A stretch of 8,557 nucleotides of DNA from assembly GCA_025362415.1 (NCBI GenBank), contig JANYGM010000282.1:1-8557 (forward strand), read 5' to 3'. The notes under the pieces were generated by a model. It worked only from the letters and a program-made list of their open reading frames with translations, ran no database searches and was not told the origin of the DNA. The stretch comes from a bacterium (GTDB taxonomy: Bacteria; Bacteroidota; Bacteroidia; Cytophagales; Thermonemataceae). Of this stretch, positions 6,578-8,557 are shown one piece after another (positions within the stretch are counted from its first letter, which is position 1; the number at the start of each line of letters is the position of its first letter). A program made the translations under genes and the position numbers.

Positions 6578-7363
6578 TTATTTTTTCATTCTAAGTGCCA
6601 TTGGAAGCATCAAGAGAAAGGGCATTGCATATTCATATTTTAGGCTCAAATAATCTTTTCCTAAGTTGATATTTTGATAATAATTCTTTATTTTTTGTTG
6701 ATAAAACCTTTCTGATTGTATGAACCAAGCATTTTCTCCTAGTTTTTGCGCTAAAAACCATTTTTCTAAAAGCCTTGCCATTCTGCCGTTTCCATCTGCA
6801 AACGGGTGTATATGAACAAATTTTAAATGAAGCATTGCCGCAATATAAAAAACTTCTTCAATAGTCATTTCAGTTGCTATAAGTAATGAAATATCCTCAA
6901 AAAAGTAAGTAATTTCTTGTAAGAGTATTTCTACAGACGCACCAGTATAGATTTTTTCACCTCCTTGAAATACAAAAACTGCTTTATCTCGTAAATTGCC
7001 ACTATATTTTTCTTCTAAAATTACTGTTTTTGTAGCTATTTTGTGCATCACAAGAAAATTATCTATTGAAATAGTGCTTTTTTGGGCAAAATAATAGGCT
7101 TTTTTAAGGTCTTCTATTTCCAGAAATGACTTTCCTGTAGTATTCATACCAGAAGTGGAGTATTTTAAATAGCTGTCAAAATCAATATTATTTCCTTCAA
7201 TCATAGACGAAAAAACAACTGCACTAGACAAATAAAAATCAAAGTTATCATCACTTAATTGAATACTTTTAAGTTTATTAAAGTGATTTGAAATAGTAAT
7301 TAGCTGTGTTTTTTGGTAATCTTCAAAATATTCAAAAGGAATAATTTTTGTATTTTTTCTCAC
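6578..7363 (-). CDS. Fic-domain protein, probable AMP-transferase with N-terminal inhibitory motif
   Basis: This 261-residue cytoplasmic protein carries the full Fic core HPFADGNGR (186-194), matching HPFx(D/E)GNGR. His186 would be the catalytic base, Asp190 the metal ligand, and GNGR the loop that binds the nucleotide phosphates. Residues 120-142 (SGNLRDKAVFVF, GGEKIYTGA) look like the flap that positions the target. S52-SMI-E56-G57 matches the (S/T)xxxE(G/N) inhibitory helix. Its place ahead of the core makes this a class II, self-inhibited Fic. Known relatives attach AMP, or another nucleotide part, to a protein hydroxyl; the target here is unknown. Length and layout fit the common bacterial Fic/DOC family. 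The start is GTG at 7361-7363, because an in-frame TAG lies only two codons upstream and the next Met is residue 54. It probably forms an operon with the small exported protein downstream. Confidence 0.9.
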   Translation of the reverse strand: MRKNTKIIPFEYFEDYQKTQLITISNHFNKLKSIQLSDDNFDFYLSSAVVFSSMIEGNNIDFDSYLKYSTSGMNTTGKSFLEIEDLKKAYYFAQKSTISIDNFLVMHKIATKTVILEEKYSGNLRDKAVFVFQGGEKIYTGASVEILLQEITYFFEDISLLIATEMTIEEVFYIAAMLHLKFVHIHPFADGNGRMARLLEKWFLAQKLGENAWFIQSERFYQQKIKNYYQNINLGKDYLSLKYEYAMPFLLMLPMALRMKK

Positions 7364-7406
7364 TTTCTATTATTTTTGAATGATATTTTGAGCAAAATAA
7401 ATTTTA

Positions 7407-7414
7407 CAAAATTA
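7407..7414 (-). promoter_or_regulatory. Candidate -7 element for the Fic operon
   Basis: On the minus strand the sequence TAATTTTG matches TAnnTTTG exactly. It would place the transcript start near 7400, giving a leader of about 35 bases before the GTG. No TTTG or TTG sits at the expected -33 distance (about 7432-7441), so the match may be chance in this AT-rich DNA. Confidence 0.3.
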
Positions 7415-7454
7415 AACCTTTTTTTTGAATTAAACTAGAATTTGTAAAAGGTTT
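7414..7454. repeat. Short inverted repeat upstream of the Fic gene
   Basis: AAACCTTTT (7414-7422) and AAAAGGTTT (7446-7454) are perfect reverse complements with a 23-base spacer. TTTTACAAA (7402-7410) and TTTGTAAAA (7441-7449) form a second, competing pair. The site overlaps the candidate -7 element, so it could be an operator. It could also be a weak terminator for the remnant frame at 7468-7656, or chance in AT-rich sequence. Confidence 0.25.
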
Positions 7455-7467
7455 CTTATAAAAAATA

Positions 7468-7656
7468 TTAGAATAGTCGTTGCTCTAAAAGTTCCTTTGT
7501 AAATATATAAAAAGAAGGCTTGGTGTTTTCATAAATAAAATAATAGCTTAGGAAAATCTCCATAAATTCACTTAATTTGTGAACTACAATATACTTAACT
7601 TTAAATTTATCATATTTTGTTTTAACATCTGTGTTCTCTCTTGTAAAACTATTTAT
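7468..7656 (-). pseudogene. Possible gene remnant or very small protein
   Basis: A minus-strand frame stays open for 62 codons between a TGA at 7657-7659 and a TAA at 7468-7470. The translation reads like real protein, for example TKYDKFKVKYIVVHKLSEF, then MEIFLSYYFIYENTKPSFYI and a tail FTKELLEQRLF. The only ATG is at 7563, which would give a 31-residue product. No start codon precedes it, so the upper half would be untranslated or a remnant. I recognise no family. It could be the decayed 3' end of a gene whose front was lost, a real small protein, or chance in AT-rich DNA. Confidence 0.22.
7576..7609 (+). promoter_or_regulatory. Weak promoter candidate for the Cys-motif membrane protein
   Basis: TTTG at 7576-7579 is followed after 22 bases by TAAATTTA (7602-7609). 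This matches the TAnnTTTG consensus except for the last base, and the spacer is in the usual range. The leader would be about 65 bases. The surroundings are so AT-rich that chance is a real alternative. Confidence 0.25.
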
Positions 7657-7679
7657 TCACAATCACCAAAATTATCACT

Positions 7680-8426
7680 ATGAAAAAAACTAACTATTCA
7701 ATCCAAATAGACAATCCTTGTGCAGAAAATTGGAATACAATGACCAAAACGGACAAAGGTAAGTTTTGCGCTATGTGCGAGAAAAACGTAATAGATTTTA
7801 GTAAACTAACTGATAATGAAATACTTAAAATAATAGAAAGTAACACAAATGGTAATAAAAATCTTTGTGGACGTTTTACCCAAACGCAACTAAATAGGGT
7901 TTTGATAGATACAAGTCCTCATACTAGCCCAAAATTATATCAATTTTTGGCTGGACTTTTGTTGTTTTCTGCTAACACAAGTGCTGATGCTAAAGCTATT
8001 ACTGAAAAACCTAAAATAGAAAATTTTGAAAATGAAACAAACAATCCCATTATTTCTGATAATGATACTCTTCCAAAAACGAAAAACCAAACTGATTTTA
8101 CCATTACAGGAAAAATAACTGATGCAAAAAAAGAGGTAATTCCTGGTGCAAGAATAGTGGTGAAAAATAATAGAGAAATTGTAGCTGTTTCTGCTGATAA
8201 TGGGGAATTTAGCTTGAATATTCCTAGTGATTTGCTTAAAGATTCTTTAGTTATTGAAATTAGTTGGATAGGTTATGAGGATAAAAATTTGATTGTTTAC
8301 AAAAAAGATATTGAAAGTAAAAAAGTGTTTTTGGTGGAAATGAAAGATGATGGTTCTATGTCTTCTGGCGTAATTTGTATAGTCAAACCTCGCAGATGGT
8401 GGCAATTTTGGAAACGCAGAAGATAG
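7680..8426 (+). CDS. Membrane protein with Cys-motif N-terminus and carboxypeptidase-regulatory-like domain
   Basis: This is a 248-residue three-part protein. Residues 1-75 form a Cys-motif module: NPC (Cys14), then GKFCAMCEKNVIDFS with the CxxC pair Cys30/Cys33, an LTDNEIL segment, and NLCGRF (Cys63) with QTQLNR. Four spaced Cys suggest a metal-binding or redox fold in the cytoplasm. Residues about 86-104 (LYQFLAGLLLFSANTSADA) look like a single membrane segment or internal signal anchor. After a polar linker, residues 138-222 match the CarboxypepD_reg-like beta-sandwich: FTITGKITDAKK, IPGARIVVK, SADNGEFSLNIP, ISWIGYEDKNL, VFLVEM. The tail PRRWWQFWKRRR is basic and aromatic. From memory this layout recurs as unnamed Bacteroidota proteins, some with a TonB C-terminal domain; none is present here. 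Function is unknown; signalling or envelope anchoring is a guess. The start lies in an A-rich leader without Shine-Dalgarno. Confidence 0.82.
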   Translation: MKKTNYSIQIDNPCAENWNTMTKTDKGKFCAMCEKNVIDFSKLTDNEILKIIESNTNGNKNLCGRFTQTQLNRVLIDTSPHTSPKLYQFLAGLLLFSANTSADAKAITEKPKIENFENETNNPIISDNDTLPKTKNQTDFTITGKITDAKKEVIPGARIVVKNNREIVAVSADNGEFSLNIPSDLLKDSLVIEISWIGYEDKNLIVYKKDIESKKVFLVEMKDDGSMSSGVICIVKPRRWWQFWKRRR

Positions 8427-8473
8427 AAAATTGTATTTTTCACCTTGTTATTTCTATTATTCAACAGGTAAAA

Positions 8474-8557
8474 ATGAATATTCAGATTTCAAAAATAATT
8501 ATTTACCTAGATAAACCAATTATTCAACGACTAAAAACTATCTTTCAAGAAAAGTTT
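8474..8557 (+). CDS. Start of a further gene, truncated by the window edge
   Basis: An ATG at 8474 opens a frame of 28 codons that runs to the end of the window without a stop. It reads MNIQISKIIIYLDKPIIQRL and then KTIFQEKF. The gap to the preceding stop is 47 bases, in the same direction, so co-transcription with the Cys-motif membrane protein is possible. The bases before the ATG (AGGTAAAA) contain a short AGG that could act as a weak ribosome site. No signal peptide or family motif can be seen in so short a piece, and the product is not identified. Confidence 0.45.
   Translation, partial: MNIQISKIIIYLDKPIIQRLKTIFQEKF

Larger units (their letters stand above)
7364..7679. other. Divergent intergenic region, strongly AT-rich
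   Basis: This 316-base gap separates the Fic gene (minus) from the Cys-motif membrane protein (plus). No intact gene of ordinary size is present. It holds weak promoter candidates for both directions, a short inverted repeat at 7414-7454 and a minus-strand open stretch at 7468-7656; these are annotated separately. Confidence 0.6.

Noticed and set aside
6061..7363. Reading the Fic gene and its neighbour as a toxin-antitoxin pair.
   Set aside because: The Fic protein carries its own inhibitory motif at residues 52-57, and the neighbour has a signal peptide, so it is not a class I antitoxin.

Overview
The window looks like chromosomal DNA of a gliding-type or environmental member of the Bacteroidota, most likely order Cytophagales or a relative. 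Four things support this. The 1343-residue surface protein ends in a type IX secretion (T9SS) sorting domain. The outer-membrane porin has a Bacteroidota-type promoter (TTTG-N21-TACATTTG). The genes lack Shine-Dalgarno sequences and start in A-rich leaders. The gene at 7680 has a Cys-motif plus carboxypeptidase-regulatory-like layout that I know only from this phylum. Species cannot be named from the sequence.

Layout. 1-388 is non-coding and highly structured. It holds a hairpin at 136-173 flanked by T-runs on both strands, and a roughly 130-base nested inverted repeat at 226-355. The centre of that repeat carries two perfect 10-bp hairpins that are also near-perfect inverted copies of each other. 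389-1750 (minus) encodes an OmpL/bbp2-like beta-barrel porin. 1902-1940 is a strong intrinsic terminator for the next gene. 1955-5986 (minus) encodes a secreted multidomain protein: signal peptide, alpha/beta-hydrolase (esterase-like) domain, PKD-like domain, eight cadherin/Ig-like repeats of about 90 residues, an Ig-like domain and a T9SS type A C-terminal signal. 6061-6558 (minus) encodes a small exported Lys/Glu-rich protein of unknown function. 6578-7363 (minus, GTG start) encodes a Fic-domain protein with an N-terminal inhibitory motif. 7364-7679 is an AT-rich divergent intergenic region with weak promoter candidates and a possible gene remnant. 7680-8426 (plus) encodes a membrane protein with a Cys-motif N-terminus and a carboxypeptidase-regulatory-like domain. 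A further gene starts at 8474 and runs off the edge.

How the genes relate. The Fic gene and the small exported protein are 19 bases apart and probably co-transcribed. The esterase-adhesin starts 74 bases further on without a recognisable promoter of its own, so read-through from them is possible. The porin has its own promoter and follows the terminator of the esterase-adhesin, so it is a separate unit. I see no defence system, mobile-element enzyme, CRISPR array, tRNA or rRNA. The most unusual material is the nested hairpin element at 226-355 and the homogenised 270-bp coding repeat array at 2468-4639.
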